Source: Thermoanaerobaculia bacterium (GTDB taxonomy: Bacteria; Acidobacteriota; Thermoanaerobaculia; Multivoradales; JAHEKO01). Taken from it: a stretch of DNA of 38,209 nt. Made by a program: the position numbers and the translations under genes. The notes under the pieces were generated by a model, which was given only the letters and a program-made list of their open reading frames with translations, had not been told where the DNA came from and searched no databases. The stretch is taken from contig CAMYLC010000067.1 of NCBI GenBank assembly GCA_947259195.1, positions 82,858 to 121,066 on the forward strand. Direction: 5' to 3'. This document shows positions 16,097 to 25,197 of the stretch, in pieces. Every line of letters starts with the position of its first letter. Within the stretch, counting starts at the first letter, position 1.

Positions 16097-16801
16097 ATGG
16101 GTCCTTTGAGGAAGATCACACTGTTTCTGATCGTTTTCTCGACTGTGGGAGTGGAAGTGCTGCACTCAACTGCCGAGGAGGAAACCGTCGATCGGCTCTT
16201 GGCTGTGGTGGATGACGACCCGATTCTCGAGTCGCAACTGGCGCAGACGATTGGCATCGGGCTGGTCGAGCAGCAGGCAGGCGAGGGCGAGACCGCTTTC
16301 CGGCGGCGGATTCTCGACGGGCTCATCGAGGAGAAGCTCCGCTTCCACGAGGTCGATCGATTCGGCTTTGCAGAGGTGCCGGTCGATCAGGTCGAAGCGC
16401 AATTCGAGGCGGTCCGAGGCCGCTTTCCGAACGAGCGAAGCTTCGAGGCACGATTGGAGGAACTGGGCCTCGACGAGCAGGGGCTTCGGCAGCTGCTGGC
16501 TCGGCAGGTGATGGTCCTGATCTATGTCGAAGAGCGTCTGGGGGCCCGGGTCTTTGTGGGTCTGGAAGAGATCCAGATCTACTATGACGCGGTACTGGTT
16601 CCACGGCTCAAGAAAGACAAAGAGCCCATTCCCTCGATTCGCGAAGTCCGCGAGCCGATTCGGCAGGTGCTGAGAGAAGAGCTGCTGAATGAGGAGATCG
16701 AGCGCTGGACCGATGAGCTGAGGCGGGATGCCGATGTCGTCGATTACTTCGACCGGGAGCAGCGAGACCTACCGCCGGTCGTCCACGAGGTCGGTGGATG
16801 A
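16097..16801 (+). CDS. SurA-like periplasmic chaperone N-domain protein without a PPIase domain
   Basis: 234 residues. A signal peptide (KITLFLIVFSTVGVEVLHSTA) is followed by VDRLLAVVDDDPILESQLAQ, which matches the SurA N-terminal start (V-x-x-V/I-x-A-V-V-N/D-D-x-P-I/V-x-x-S). The rest is helical, with LIEEKLRFHEVDRFGF and RLEELGLDEQGLRQLLARQVMVLIYVEERL, as in the SurA/trigger-factor-like core. No parvulin domain follows: the chain ends after one more helix pair, so this would be a chaperone rather than a prolyl isomerase. The ATG at 16097 is used; no strong ribosome site is visible. Its 3' end overlaps the convergent lytic transglycosylase gene by 33 bases. Confidence 0.75.
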   Translation: MGPLRKITLFLIVFSTVGVEVLHSTAEEETVDRLLAVVDDDPILESQLAQTIGIGLVEQQAGEGETAFRRRILDGLIEEKLRFHEVDRFGFAEVPVDQVEAQFEAVRGRFPNERSFEARLEELGLDEQGLRQLLARQVMVLIYVEERLGARVFVGLEEIQIYYDAVLVPRLKKDKEPIPSIREVREPIRQVLREELLNEEIERWTDELRRDADVVDYFDREQRDLPPVVHEVGG

Positions 16802-19063
16802 CCGGGTCTGCTCGGGCTCCATTCCATAGATAGCGTTGTACTGAAGCCAACTCGCGACCACCTTCTCCAGGTAGTGTCGGGTTTGGGCGAACCCCACCTT
16901 GGTGAAGTACTCTGCCGGCTCGTCTGTGTCGCAATAGCTCTGCCAGAGATCGGCCTGATTCTCTCCTGCGTTGTAGGCGGCGATGGCGGGAAAGGTGCGG
17001 CCGGAGTACCTCTTCGTCAGGTCGGCCAGGTAGACAGATCCCAGGGCGATGGCCACCTCTGGTCGATGAAGATCGGCAGCTTCCAGGTGAGGCCTGTCGA
17101 TCTGGGGGCCATAGTCACGCGCGGTGCCAAGCACGAACTGTGTCAGACCGCGGGCCGATGCTGCAGAGACGGCCAGCGGATCGAAGCGACTCTCTTCGCG
17201 AATGATCGCGGCAAGGAGGTGGGGGGCGATGCCGCTCCGCGAAGCGTTGGAGAGGATCAGCTCCCGATACGGAATCGGATAGAGCAAGCGCCGATACGCG
17301 ATAGGTAGGAATTGCGGGGGCAGCTCGTTTGGCAGACGATCGGAGAGGATCTCGGAGAAGCGAAGGGACTGTCGGTAGAGACTGGACTCGGCCAGCAGGT
17401 GGCTGGCCGTCATCGCCATGGAGTTGTCGGCCGCGGGAAAGCACTCGCCGACGGCCGGTGACATGTGCTCGACGATGCCGAGCGCGAGGAGCATCTCATC
17501 CGGCTTGTCGAGGTCGAATCCGAAGATCTTCCATTCTTCAGCCGGCACCATCCGCATGTCGAGAAAGGGCCGGACGTTGGAGCTGCTTTGCATGTGGCGC
17601 ATCAGGTGGGTGCGGGCCTCGATTCCGAGAGGATCCCGATCTCCGAGCAGGAGCCAGGCTCGATGGAGCTCGCGAGTACGGTCGACATCGGCCAGCTGCA
17701 TTCCCTTGGCCCTTCTGGCTGCCGCAATCTCTGGGCGGTCGAGTCGTAGTCGGGCTGCTTCGGAGAGTGGATGGTAGGGATCCTGCTCCAGGGCGGTGAC
17801 ATAGTGGCCAACAGCAGATGTGGTCTTGCCCTCCAGCTCGGCCAGGCGACCGCGCCAGTAGGCGATCTCGGGTGTGACGGTGCGGTTGGCCTTGGCTGCT
17901 TGATCCAACCAGGCTCCAGCCCGACTGGTCTCACCCGAGACCAGATCCGAGGCTGCCAGGAAGAGTGCCGCCCTCGTGTAGCCCTTCCGCCAACTGTTTC
18001 TGCTGCCGAGTTGCCGGTAGCGCTCGAGGGTCGTCTCGATGTTGCCTTGACGCCAATGGATCCGCAGGGACGACATCAGCGCTGCCGCGGACCAGCGACC
18101 CGTCGGATCGACGTTGTAGGCCTGCTCGAAGATCAGAACGGCAGCCTGCCAGTCTCCGTCGAGCTCGTAGGAACGGGCCTGCTGGTACAAGGCTCGTGCT
18201 GCTTCGCTCGGTGATTGCTCGGCGCCGGCGAGGCGAGCGAATTGCGCAGCGGCAGTCGGGTACTCACCGAGCCAAAAGTGGCAGCGGGCCAGGGCGTACC
18301 TGGCGTCATCCAGGGTTATGCCGAAGACCGCAGCACCCCCGGGTTTCAAGGTCGTCATGCCCTTCTCGAGAAGGCCGACAGCCGCTGCGAATTCCCTGTG
18401 ATGGTAGAAGGTCATGCCCAACAGAAGGGACGTCCTCTCGTCACCCGGGTCGGGCTGTGACCGTGAGAAAACTTCGGCTGCGCCTCGCGCAGGTTCGTCT
18501 GACCGGTTCTCCTCCAGTAGACGAACCAGGGTAGCGAGGCCGTGACGCGCCCTGCCCTGGAGCAGGTCACATCGGGCACGGGAGAGCTCCAGGATTCGGA
18601 GCTCAGGGGGCGGCAGCACCCAGGAGTCCATTTCCCTCAGCAGCCGACAATCGCCGCCCAGGGTCAGGGAGTCGGCCAGGTAGCGCGTTGCCGTGGCGAT
18701 CAACGGGGGGGGCGGTTGATTGGAGAGTAGGTTGGCCAACAAACCTGCGGCGACTTCGGGGTGACCCATGCGGTACTGATTCAAGGCGAGACGATACCTC
18801 CCGTAGCCGGCGAGTCGGGGAGTCGAGACCATGGCCGACACGAAGGCGGCGGGAGCCTCGTCCTCCTGATGCAGCCCTTCCAGCAGGTGACCCCGAAGGT
18901 AGTCCAGGCCCCACTGGTGTGCGGCCTCGGGATCGGCAACCCCGACCTCGTCGGTTCTGGTCAGGGCGTCCTGTCGGAGGCCCTGAAGCTGCAGGTCGAC
19001 GAGCATGGGTCGCGGGTCCTGTGCCGAGACCGCAACCGCTGCGAGCAGAAGTGTCGAGATCAT
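16769..19063 (-). CDS. slt: Soluble lytic murein transglycosylase with TPR-like repeats
   Basis: 764 residues from ATG 19063, which overlaps the HIT-gene stop as ATGA; the frame stays open upstream but would duplicate the HIT gene. A short signal segment (ISTLLLAAVAVSAQ) precedes a long helical superhelix of TPR-like repeats (residues about 40-560), as in Slt70. The C-terminal SLT domain carries HLLAAIIREESRFDP with catalytic Glu624, ARGLTQFVLGTARDYG and AIAAYNAGENQADLW. The enzyme cleaves peptidoglycan to 1,6-anhydro-muropeptides in the periplasm. It ends the rpmE-prfA-prmC-murA-HIT series, pairing murein synthesis (MurA) with turnover. Tail overlaps the convergent SurA-like gene. Confidence 0.9.
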   Translation of the reverse strand: MISTLLLAAVAVSAQDPRPMLVDLQLQGLRQDALTRTDEVGVADPEAAHQWGLDYLRGHLLEGLHQEDEAPAAFVSAMVSTPRLAGYGRYRLALNQYRMGHPEVAAGLLANLLSNQPPPPLIATATRYLADSLTLGGDCRLLREMDSWVLPPPELRILELSRARCDLLQGRARHGLATLVRLLEENRSDEPARGAAEVFSRSQPDPGDERTSLLLGMTFYHHREFAAAVGLLEKGMTTLKPGGAAVFGITLDDARYALARCHFWLGEYPTAAAQFARLAGAEQSPSEAARALYQQARSYELDGDWQAAVLIFEQAYNVDPTGRWSAAALMSSLRIHWRQGNIETTLERYRQLGSRNSWRKGYTRAALFLAASDLVSGETSRAGAWLDQAAKANRTVTPEIAYWRGRLAELEGKTTSAVGHYVTALEQDPYHPLSEAARLRLDRPEIAAARRAKGMQLADVDRTRELHRAWLLLGDRDPLGIEARTHLMRHMQSSSNVRPFLDMRMVPAEEWKIFGFDLDKPDEMLLALGIVEHMSPAVGECFPAADNSMAMTASHLLAESSLYRQSLRFSEILSDRLPNELPPQFLPIAYRRLLYPIPYRELILSNASRSGIAPHLLAAIIREESRFDPLAVSAASARGLTQFVLGTARDYGPQIDRPHLEAADLHRPEVAIALGSVYLADLTKRYSGRTFPAIAAYNAGENQADLWQSYCDTDEPAEYFTKVGFAQTRHYLEKVVASWLQYNAIYGMEPEQTRSSTDLVDDRR

Positions 19064-19404
19064 CCGGGAGGCCAGGTAAATGCCCGTCCGCCAAGCAGGT
19101 GCACGTGTAGGTGGAAGACCGACTGTCCGGCACTCTCGAGGCAGTTGGTAACCACGCGAAAGCCCTCCTGGTCGAGTCCCTGCTGGCGTGCGATCTCGAT
19201 CGCTGCCCTCTGCAGCTTGCCCAGCAGAAGCGTCTGTTCCTCCTCCATGTCGAGGAGGGTGGAGAAGTGCTGCCTGGGAATGACCAGAATGTGTGTCGGT
19301 GCCTGGGGATGGAGATCGTGGAATGCGACGACATCCTCGTCTTCGTAGGCGAGGTTCGCCGGTAGGTCGCCTGTTGCGATACGGCAGAAGATGCAATCGG
19401 ACAT
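19060..19404 (-). CDS. HIT-family nucleotide hydrolase (Hint-like)
   Basis: 114 residues from ATG 19404, chosen over a start 30 bases upstream because AAGGAG lies at good distance and the family begins at SDCIFCRIATGDLP. The histidine triad is HLHVHLLGG (His98, His100, His102). Two cysteines in CIFC resemble the partial zinc site of Hint proteins. Related enzymes hydrolyse adenosine phosphoramidates such as AMP-lysine. The chain ends shortly after the triad, as usual. It lies 35 bases after murA and overlaps slt by 4 bases, so it is an operon member; a link to murein metabolism is not established. Confidence 0.92.
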   Translation of the reverse strand: MSDCIFCRIATGDLPANLAYEDEDVVAFHDLHPQAPTHILVIPRQHFSTLLDMEEEQTLLLGKLQRAAIEIARQQGLDQEGFRVVTNCLESAGQSVFHLHVHLLGGRAFTWPPG

Positions 19405-19439
19405 TAGGGGCTCCTTTTCGACCCTGTTCGTCATGCTGA

Positions 19440-20714
19440 TCAGGCCGCTCGGGTGGGCTCCGCGGGGAGCCTTTGAACCCTGGCGCCGAGCTGCTGCAAT
19501 TTCAATTCCATCTGTTCATAGCCTCGATCGAGGTGATAGATGCGGCCGACGATCGTCTCGCCGCCGGCAGCCATTCCCGCCAGAACAAGGCAAGCGGAAG
19601 CTCTCAAATCGGTGGCCATCACCCTGGCACCGGAAAGGGGAGTAGGGCCATGCACGTGAGCGAAAGCGCCGTTGATGCGGATGTCGGCACCCATTCGTGC
19701 CAGCTCCGAAACATGCTGGAAGCGATTTTCGAAGACCGTTTCGCAGATCGTGGCTTGGCCCGTCGCCTGAGTCATGAGGGCCATGTATTGAGCCTGTAGG
19801 TCGGTAGGGAAGCCTGGATGAGGTGCCGTGAGAATGTCCCGGGGTTTGAGGTCCCCTGCCCGCGAGAGGCGCAGGCCGGTGTTCGAGGCTTCCAGGTCGC
19901 AGCCACTCGCGGCCAGTTTTTCGAGCAGCGGCGCCAAATCGGCAGATATGGCGCCACGAACAAAGATCTCGCCGCCGGTCATGGCGGCTGCGAGCAGGTA
20001 GGTTCCAATCTCGATGCGGTCAGGGATCACCCGGTGCGAGGCGGAGGTCAGCCGCTCGACCCCCTCGATTTCGATTCTCTCCGACCCGGCCCCCTCGATG
20101 TGGGCGCCCATCTTGCGCAGAAGGGTTGCCAGGTCCCTGATCTCCGGTTCCCGGGCACAGTTCTGCAGAACTGTGGTGCCTCTGGCCAGACAGGCTGCCA
20201 TCATCAGGTTCTCGGTGCCTGTCACTGTTGGTGCGGTGAAGCGGAAGACACCTCCGGTCAGGCGGTGAGCCCGCGCCGAGACGTAGCCATGCTCCAGCTG
20301 AACCTCGGCGCCCAGGGCTTCGAGTCCGGCAAGGTGTTGATCGATCGGTCGCACTCCGATCGCACAGCCGCCAGGCAGAGAGACGCGGGCGTGTCCCAGA
20401 CGTGCCACCAGGGGTCCGAGGACGAGAATGCTCGCGCGCATGGTCTTGACGAGCTCATAGGGTGCATCATCGAAATGAGTCTGCTCACCGGCCTGAAGGC
20501 GAACGACCTCGCCTTGTTCCTCGCTCTCCACGCCCAGGTGGCCCAACAGCTGCCGCATGGTCCGAATGTCTCGCACGGCTGGCAGACCTGACAGCTCCAG
20601 AGGACCTTCGGAGAGTAGGCTGGCTGCCAAGGCAGGCAGAGCGGCGTTCTTGGCGCCGCTGGCTGTGACCTCGCCCCGGATGCGGGTGGGTCCGACAATG
20701 CGAAAACACTCCAC
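19440..20714 (-). CDS. murA: UDP-N-acetylglucosamine 1-carboxyvinyltransferase
   Basis: 424 residues. It transfers enolpyruvate from PEP to UDP-GlcNAc, the first committed step of peptidoglycan synthesis in the cytoplasm. SGAKNAALPALAAS gives Lys22 and Asn23 of the active site, and VSLPGGCAIGVRPIDQHL carries Cys117, the residue attacked by fosfomycin. Having Cys rather than Asp predicts a sensitive enzyme. HPGFPTDLQAQ is the Asp-containing catalytic block and DLRASACLVLAGM ends the fold. It starts at GTG 20714 with AAGGAG seven bases upstream. It follows prmC after 78 bases. Confidence 0.97.
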   Translation of the reverse strand: MECFRIVGPTRIRGEVTASGAKNAALPALAASLLSEGPLELSGLPAVRDIRTMRQLLGHLGVESEEQGEVVRLQAGEQTHFDDAPYELVKTMRASILVLGPLVARLGHARVSLPGGCAIGVRPIDQHLAGLEALGAEVQLEHGYVSARAHRLTGGVFRFTAPTVTGTENLMMAACLARGTTVLQNCAREPEIRDLATLLRKMGAHIEGAGSERIEIEGVERLTSASHRVIPDRIEIGTYLLAAAMTGGEIFVRGAISADLAPLLEKLAASGCDLEASNTGLRLSRAGDLKPRDILTAPHPGFPTDLQAQYMALMTQATGQATICETVFENRFQHVSELARMGADIRINGAFAHVHGPTPLSGARVMATDLRASACLVLAGMAAGGETIVGRIYHLDRGYEQMELKLQQLGARVQRLPAEPTRAA

Positions 20715-20792
20715 GATCGACTCCTTGATCTCTATTGTCTACCACTCGCGACTGAGAGGATACAGCGACAGATGCCACTCGGCAGCTCCGGA

Positions 20793-21632
20793 TCAGCGAC
20801 GTCGGAGCTGGGCGATACGTTCGATGCCGGCGAGATCCGGGTGCAGTGCCTCGAGGATGAAAGCGGAAGACTCGGCTACTTCGGCGAGCAACGCTGCCTG
20901 CCCAGCACCGATCTCGAGGAGTAGGGGGGTGCCGCTGCGCAGATCGGAGAGGGTAGCCAGCAGCCGCTCCAGGAGGGAGTGGCCAGCTGGACTCGAGAAC
21001 AGCGCTGCCTTGGGCTCGAAGTCTATGATCTCCGGTGACAGCGACGAGGCCTCGTCACGACCGATATAGGGTGGATTGCTGACGACCAGCTGGAAGCCGG
21101 CCAGATCGATGGCGGAAGCGAGGTCCGCCGCCACGGGATTCAACCGTCCTTTGACGTTGAACCTCCCGGCATTGCGCTCGGCCACGCGGAGCGCCGCCAG
21201 CGATACGTCTGTGGCCACCGCCCGACTCCGCGGAAGCTGGGCGAGCAGGGTGATGGCCAGGCATCCGGAGCCCGTGCCGATGTCGAGAATGAGCGGCGCG
21301 GCAGGTAGGCGAAGGTCCAGCGCGACCTCGATCAGGTGCTCGGTCTCGGGACGCGGAATGAGCACCCGCCGGTCGACGAAGAAAGCTCGTCCGAAGAACT
21401 CCTTCTCGCCCAGGATGTAGGCGATGGGTTCGCCCGCGAGGCGTCTGTCAAGCAGCTCCTGGAATCTTGCGAGTCGACTGTCGTCGAGGTTGTCTCTACC
21501 GCGAGCGAGAAGCTGGGCCTCGGAGCATTCCAGGGTTCTGGCGAGTAGGAGGTTGGCTTCACGCAGTGCGGGTTTGAAGCTGGCGTCTGCGAGGCGCGTC
21601 CGAGCCGAGAGCAGCGCCTGATCGATCCTCAC
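20793..21632 (-). CDS. prmC: Peptide chain release factor N5-glutamine methyltransferase
   Basis: 279 residues. It methylates the glutamine of the GGQ motif in release factors. The N-terminal helical domain is followed by the SAM site [17 protein letters not shown] and the hallmark [10 protein letters not shown] (NPPY at residues 186-189) that positions the glutamine amide. [11 protein letters not shown] is also conserved. The start is GTG at 21632, and GTGA overlaps the prfA stop, so the methylase is coupled to its substrate's gene, a common bacterial arrangement. Confidence 0.95.
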   Translation of the reverse strand: MRIDQALLSARTRLADASFKPALREANLLLARTLECSEAQLLARGRDNLDDSRLARFQELLDRRLAGEPIAYILGEKEFFGRAFFVDRRVLIPRPETEHLIEVALDLRLPAAPLILDIGTGSGCLAITLLAQLPRSRAVATDVSLAALRVAERNAGRFNVKGRLNPVAADLASAIDLAGFQLVVSNPPYIGRDEASSLSPEIIDFEPKAALFSSPAGHSLLERLLATLSDLRSGTPLLLEIGAGQAALLAEVAESSAFILEALHPDLAGIERIAQLRRR

Positions 21633-22714
21633 CCCTGCGCCTGTTCGGCGGTCTGCTTCATGAGCTCCGCCTGGAAGTGGGCCGATAGCGGATCTATGAG
21701 GCTGTCGAGCTCGCCTTCGAGGATGATGGGCAGCTTGTGCAGCGTCAGTCCGATGCGATGGTCGGTGACCCGGTTCTGTGGGAAGTTGTAGGTACGGATC
21801 TTCTCTGAGCGGTCGCCGCTGCCGACCATCTTGCGCCGCTCTGAGCTGGCTTCGGACTCCGCCTTCTCACGCTCGACTTCCAGCAATCTAGACTTCAGAA
21901 CCCGCATGGCCTTGGCCCGGTTCTTGATCTGGCTCCGTTCGTCCTGGCAGCTGACGACGATGCCGGTGGGCAGATGGGTGATCCGAACCGCCGAGTAGGT
22001 GGTATTGACTCCCTGACCTCCAGGTCCGGAAGAGCAGAAGCGGTCGATCCTCAACTCCTTTTCGGCCACGGAGACTTCGACGTCCTCGGCCTCCGGCAGC
22101 ACAGCCACGGTCACGGCCGAGGTGTGGATGCGACCCGACGCCTCGGTCTCGGGAACGCGCTGCACGCGATGGACCCCGGCCTCGTGCTTGAGGCGGCTGT
22201 AGGCTCCCTTGCCTTCGATGATGGCCGAGACTTCCTTGACACCCTTGATCCCCGACTCGGAGAGATCGATGATCTCTACCCGCCAGCGCTGTTGCTCGGC
22301 GTAGCGGCTGTACATGCGAAAGAGCTCCGCCGCGAAAAGAGTGGCCTCGTCGCCACCTGTGCCAGCCCGGATTTCGAGTACCACGTTGCGCGCGTCATTG
22401 GGGTCCTTCGGAGTCAGCTCGAATCGGAGCTTGCCTTCGAGCTCAGCGAGCTCCTGGTCGAGGCGAATCTTCTCCTCGTGGGCCATCTCGAAGAGCTCGT
22501 CGTCCTTGGTGAGACTGCCGAGCATCTCTTCGGTCTCTTGGTGCTCCGCCTTTGCAGCTTTGTACTTCTGATATAAGTCGACCACTGGCGAGATCTCGGC
22601 CAGCTTCTTGCTGGTCTCGCGAAACGCTTCCTGATCGGCGTGGATCTCCGGATCCGTCAATCGGGCCGTCAGGTCCCGGTGGGTCTTTTCGAGCTCTTGC
22701 AGTTGTTCCATCAT
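21629..22714 (-). CDS. prfA: Peptide chain release factor 1
   Basis: 361 residues from ATG 22714, preferred over a GTG at 22747 because GAGGAGAGG lies upstream and the length then matches RF1 of other bacteria. [16 protein letters not shown] holds the GGQ loop that triggers peptide release. [17 protein letters not shown] contains the stop-codon reading segment; here the tripeptide is PET where many RF1 proteins have PAT, which still fits PxT for UAA/UAG reading. The N-terminal coiled-coil domain ([16 protein letters not shown]...) is complete. Next in the operon is prmC, which modifies the GGQ glutamine. Confidence 0.95.
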   Translation of the reverse strand: MMEQLQELEKTHRDLTARLTDPEIHADQEAFRETSKKLAEISPVVDLYQKYKAAKAEHQETEEMLGSLTKDDELFEMAHEEKIRLDQELAELEGKLRFELTPKDPNDARNVVLEIRAGTGGDEATLFAAELFRMYSRYAEQQRWRVEIIDLSESGIKGVKEVSAIIEGKGAYSRLKHEAGVHRVQRVPETEASGRIHTSAVTVAVLPEAEDVEVSVAEKELRIDRFCSSGPGGQGVNTTYSAVRITHLPTGIVVSCQDERSQIKNRAKAMRVLKSRLLEVEREKAESEASSERRKMVGSGDRSEKIRTYNFPQNRVTDHRIGLTLHKLPIILEGELDSLIDPLSAHFQAELMKQTAEQAQG

Positions 22715-22789
22715 GGTGATGTCAGCCTCTCCTCTTTCCCCGGGCACACCTCGGCCCGGATACGACAGAAAGAATGGGATCTGGAGAGG

Positions 22790-22990
22790 CTAGGAATCGC
22801 CGTAGCGCTGCTTGAAACGCTCGACTCGACCGGCAGTGTCGACGAACTTCTGCTTGCCCGTGAAGAACGGGTGGCAGGCGTTGCAGATCTCGAGGCGCAG
22901 GTCCTCTTTGGTCGAGTAGGTCTCGAAACTGTTACCGCAGGCGCAGACGGCCGTCACCAAGTGCAACTGGGGATGAATGTCCTTTTTCAT
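22790..22990 (-). CDS. rpmE: 50S ribosomal protein L31, zinc-binding form
   Basis: 66 residues from [10 protein letters not shown]; a longer in-frame start 45 bases upstream is less likely. Cys16 and Cys18 (VCACGNSF) with Cys36 and Cys39 ([16 protein letters not shown]) form the zinc site of the C+ type of L31, so the protein depends on zinc. The rest ([13 protein letters not shown]) is the usual tail. It heads the rpmE-prfA-prmC-murA series, an order common among bacteria. Confidence 0.96.
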   Translation of the reverse strand: MKKDIHPQLHLVTAVCACGNSFETYSTKEDLRLEICNACHPFFTGKQKFVDTAGRVERFKQRYGDS

Positions 22991-23068
22991 GATGTCGACC
23001 TCGATTCGCTGGCTTCTCGACGGCGCATGAGACACGATCTAGCGGTTCGGCGAAGCCGAGAAGCGGGA

Positions 23069-23097
23069 AGAATACTGAATTCCTCCTGAAAGAACAA
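23069..23097 (-). promoter_or_regulatory. Candidate sigma-70 promoter for rpmE
   Basis: On the minus strand TTGTTC (complement of 23092-23097) and TATTCT (complement of 23069-23074) are separated by 17 bases. Transcription would start near 23062 and leave a leader of about 70 bases containing a small TCGGC-TTC-GCCGA hairpin before the L31 start. Both boxes deviate from consensus, so this is tentative. Confidence 0.35.
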
Positions 23098-23266
23098 CCT
23101 CCGGAGTCGCACTATTCCTGACACAGACAACGATTTGTCGTAGTCGAGCGTCCAAGGAGGCAAGGATCGAGATGTGGGCCCATGGGGAAACCTGGAATCT
23201 ACAGCTGCGTATAGAGCTGTTGAGTGGAGTCAGTCGTTGTTCGCTGCGCCTGAGATAGGCCCGCGG

Positions 23267-24680
23267 ATGTGGGCGCCCCTTTGCGTCAGCCTCCTTGTGC
23301 TGGCTGGTGCGCCACTGTCGGCGGGGGATACGCCCCGCCCCAGAGCCGAATACTCGATCCCCCGAACGGAGTCTGCGATCAAGGTCGATGCCAAGCTCGA
23401 CGAGCCGGCGTGGCAGGAAGCTGCCCGAATAGAGCTGCAGTTTGAGACACGACCTGGCGAGAACATCCCCCCGCCGGTGGAGACCGAGTGTCTGGTCACT
23501 TACGACAGTAGCCAGGTCTACATCGCGTTCAAGGCCTACGATGAGAATCCGCAGGCGATTCGAGCTCACATGGTCGACCGGGACACTGCGTTCAATGACG
23601 ATTTCGTCGGTGTCGTGCTGGACACCTTCAATGACGAGCGACGGGCCTTCGAGTTCTTCGTCAATCCACTCGGCGTGCAGATGGATCTGTTCAACGATGA
23701 TCTGAGCCACGATGAGACAGCGGCGTGGGATGCCATCTGGTTTTCGGCAGGTCGCATCACCGAAGAGGGCTATGTCGTCGAAATGGCGATTCCCTTCCAT
23801 CAGCTTCGATTTCCGAGTGAGGGTGAGAAGCAGACCTGGGGCTTCGACGCGATTCGTTTCTATCCACGCAGCGACCGCGTCTGGATCGCGAGCCAGCCCA
23901 TGGATCGGGGTGTGAGCTACTACCTTTGTCAGATCTCGAAAGCCACCGGGTTCGAGGGCGCCAGCGCCGGGCGCAACATCGAGTTGGTGCCGACGCTGAC
24001 TGCCGGTCGATCCGATGAGAGAGAGGACTTTCCCGAGGGGGACCTCCAGGACGGAAGCGCCGAGACCGAGCTTGGCTTGACGGCCAAATGGGGCATCACC
24101 CCGAGCCTGACCGGAAATCTAGCTCTGAACCCTGACTTTTCCCAGGTCGAAGCCGATGTGGCGCAGTTGGATGTGAACAACCCGTTCGCTCTTTTCTTCC
24201 CGGAACAACGGCCCTTTTTCCTCGAGGGAGCCGACATCTTCTCGACGCCTCTCGATGCAGTGTTCACCCGCAATGTGGCGAACCCGTTGTGGGGAGGCAA
24301 GATCTCTGGCAAGCAGGGCATCCACGGGCTCGGAGTCTTTGTGGCTCAGGATCAGGTCACCAACCTGCTGTTTCCCGGCAGCGAAGAATCCGACAGTGAC
24401 TCGTTTGATTCTGAGACATCGGTTCGACATCCGCACATTCGTTCAGGCGATCGTTCAATACACCGACACCGATCGGGATCTCAGCCTCTATGACGATCCC
24501 GAGGATGTTGACGCTCAAACCGTGACGATCTTCAGCCAGTTGCTCTTCTCCTACAAAGTGAATCCACGCACGGTGCTCTTCCTGGGCTATGCGGACAACC
24601 GTGAAGGAAACGAGAGTATCGATCTCCTGCAGGAGAATCGGTCGGTCTTCCTGAAGTTCGGCTACGCCTGGAACTTGTAG
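23267..24680 (+). pseudogene. DUF5916-type outer-membrane protein gene, middle deleted and frameshifted
   Basis: From ATG 23267 a signal peptide (WAPLCVSLLVLAGAPLSAG) leads into a CBM9-like domain (AIKVDAKLDEPAWQEAARI, VYIAFKAYDENP, FNDDFVGVVLDTFND) and the start of the barrel (NPDFSQVEADVAQLDVNNPF, FFPEQRPFFLEGADIF). The frame loses sense near 24410 and stops by 24493. The authentic C-terminus lies in the next frame: RFDIRTFVQAIVQYTDTDRD, FSQLLFSYKVNPRTVLFLGY and FLKFGYAW, ending at TAG 24680. Related proteins are roughly 700-800 residues; about 410 N-terminal and 85 C-terminal residues remain here, so some 300 residues plus the frame are missing. The family is an acidobacterial/Bacteroidota surface barrel of unknown substrate. 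An assembly collapse is the alternative explanation. Confidence 0.8.
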
Positions 24681-24706
24681 GACCCTCGCCCTGCGGGCGA
24701 GAGGTC
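24681..24706 (+). terminator. Terminator-like hairpin directly after the DUF5916 stop
   Basis: GACC-CTCGCCC, loop TGC, GGGCGAG-A-GGTC forms an 11-bp stem with one bulged base, beginning at the base after the stop codon. There is no long U-tract; CCTGAGGGTCGAGGCGG follows, the same style as the repeated linkers after other genes in the window. Confidence 0.5.
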
Positions 24707-24784
24707 CTGAGGGTCGAGGCGGCCGGCCTCACCCCGACACCCATCCTGGGGCTCGGGTCCTGATCAGACGACCCTCTTCTCGTA

Positions 24785-25170
24785 GAGGTCCCTCCGGGTG
24801 GTCCGCAGGCGGACGGCGTCGGCTACTCAGACTGCAACGGGGTGCCGCCACCTCGTCTCGTCATCGCGCCTCATCTATTGTGCCCTTTGATGGTCCTTGC
24901 GCTGCGCTCGACTCGGCGCCCCCTGTCGAACCACCCGAACGAACCTCTAGCACCGTGAGGGGGGCAATAGGGGCTTAGGGCTACAGGGCTCAGGGGTCCA
25001 CCCCTCGGCGCGAGGTCTCTCCAACGGTTGAGGGTTCGGCGTGAGGACCTCCAGGGGGTTGGTTGCCGTGGAAGGGAGGATAGCCCCCTGGAGGCCCCAC
25101 GTCGAACCCCAATCCGACAACGGTCATGTTTCCTTGCGCCCAAGACCTGCGGACCACCCGGAGGGGCCTC
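24785..25170. mobile_element. 386-bp MITE-like segment bounded by 25-bp inverted repeats
   Basis: The left arm 24785-24809 and right arm 25146-25170 are inverted copies differing at one base in 25, with a 20-base exact core (24790-24809 against 25146-25165, CCTGCGGACCACCCGGAGGG on the right). A further TTCTC/GAGAA pair lies just outside both arms (24777-24781 and 25172-25176). No transposase and no clear target-site duplication are visible. It could be a miniature inverted-repeat element or a very long stem. Confidence 0.5.
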
Positions 25171-25197
25171 AGAGAATATTCGTGGCGCTGGCTAGAC

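Larger units (their letters stand above)
24681..25197. repeat. Non-coding spacer with mosaic repeats (copy 3)
   Basis: At 517 bases this is the longest spacer in the window, lying between the convergent DUF5916 remnant and the sigma-54 activator gene. No coding segment is convincing. Its left part matches copy 2 directly (24744-24762 with 13293-13311), and 25051-25114 matches copy 2 in inverted orientation. A run at 24955-25000 repeats GGGGC-like units. Most of the spacer is enclosed by the long inverted repeat listed next. Confidence 0.6.

Noticed and set aside
19064..19396. Upstream extension of the lytic transglycosylase
   Set aside because: It runs antiparallel in frame terms through the complete HIT gene; ATG 19063 overlaps the HIT stop by four bases and starts a signal peptide.
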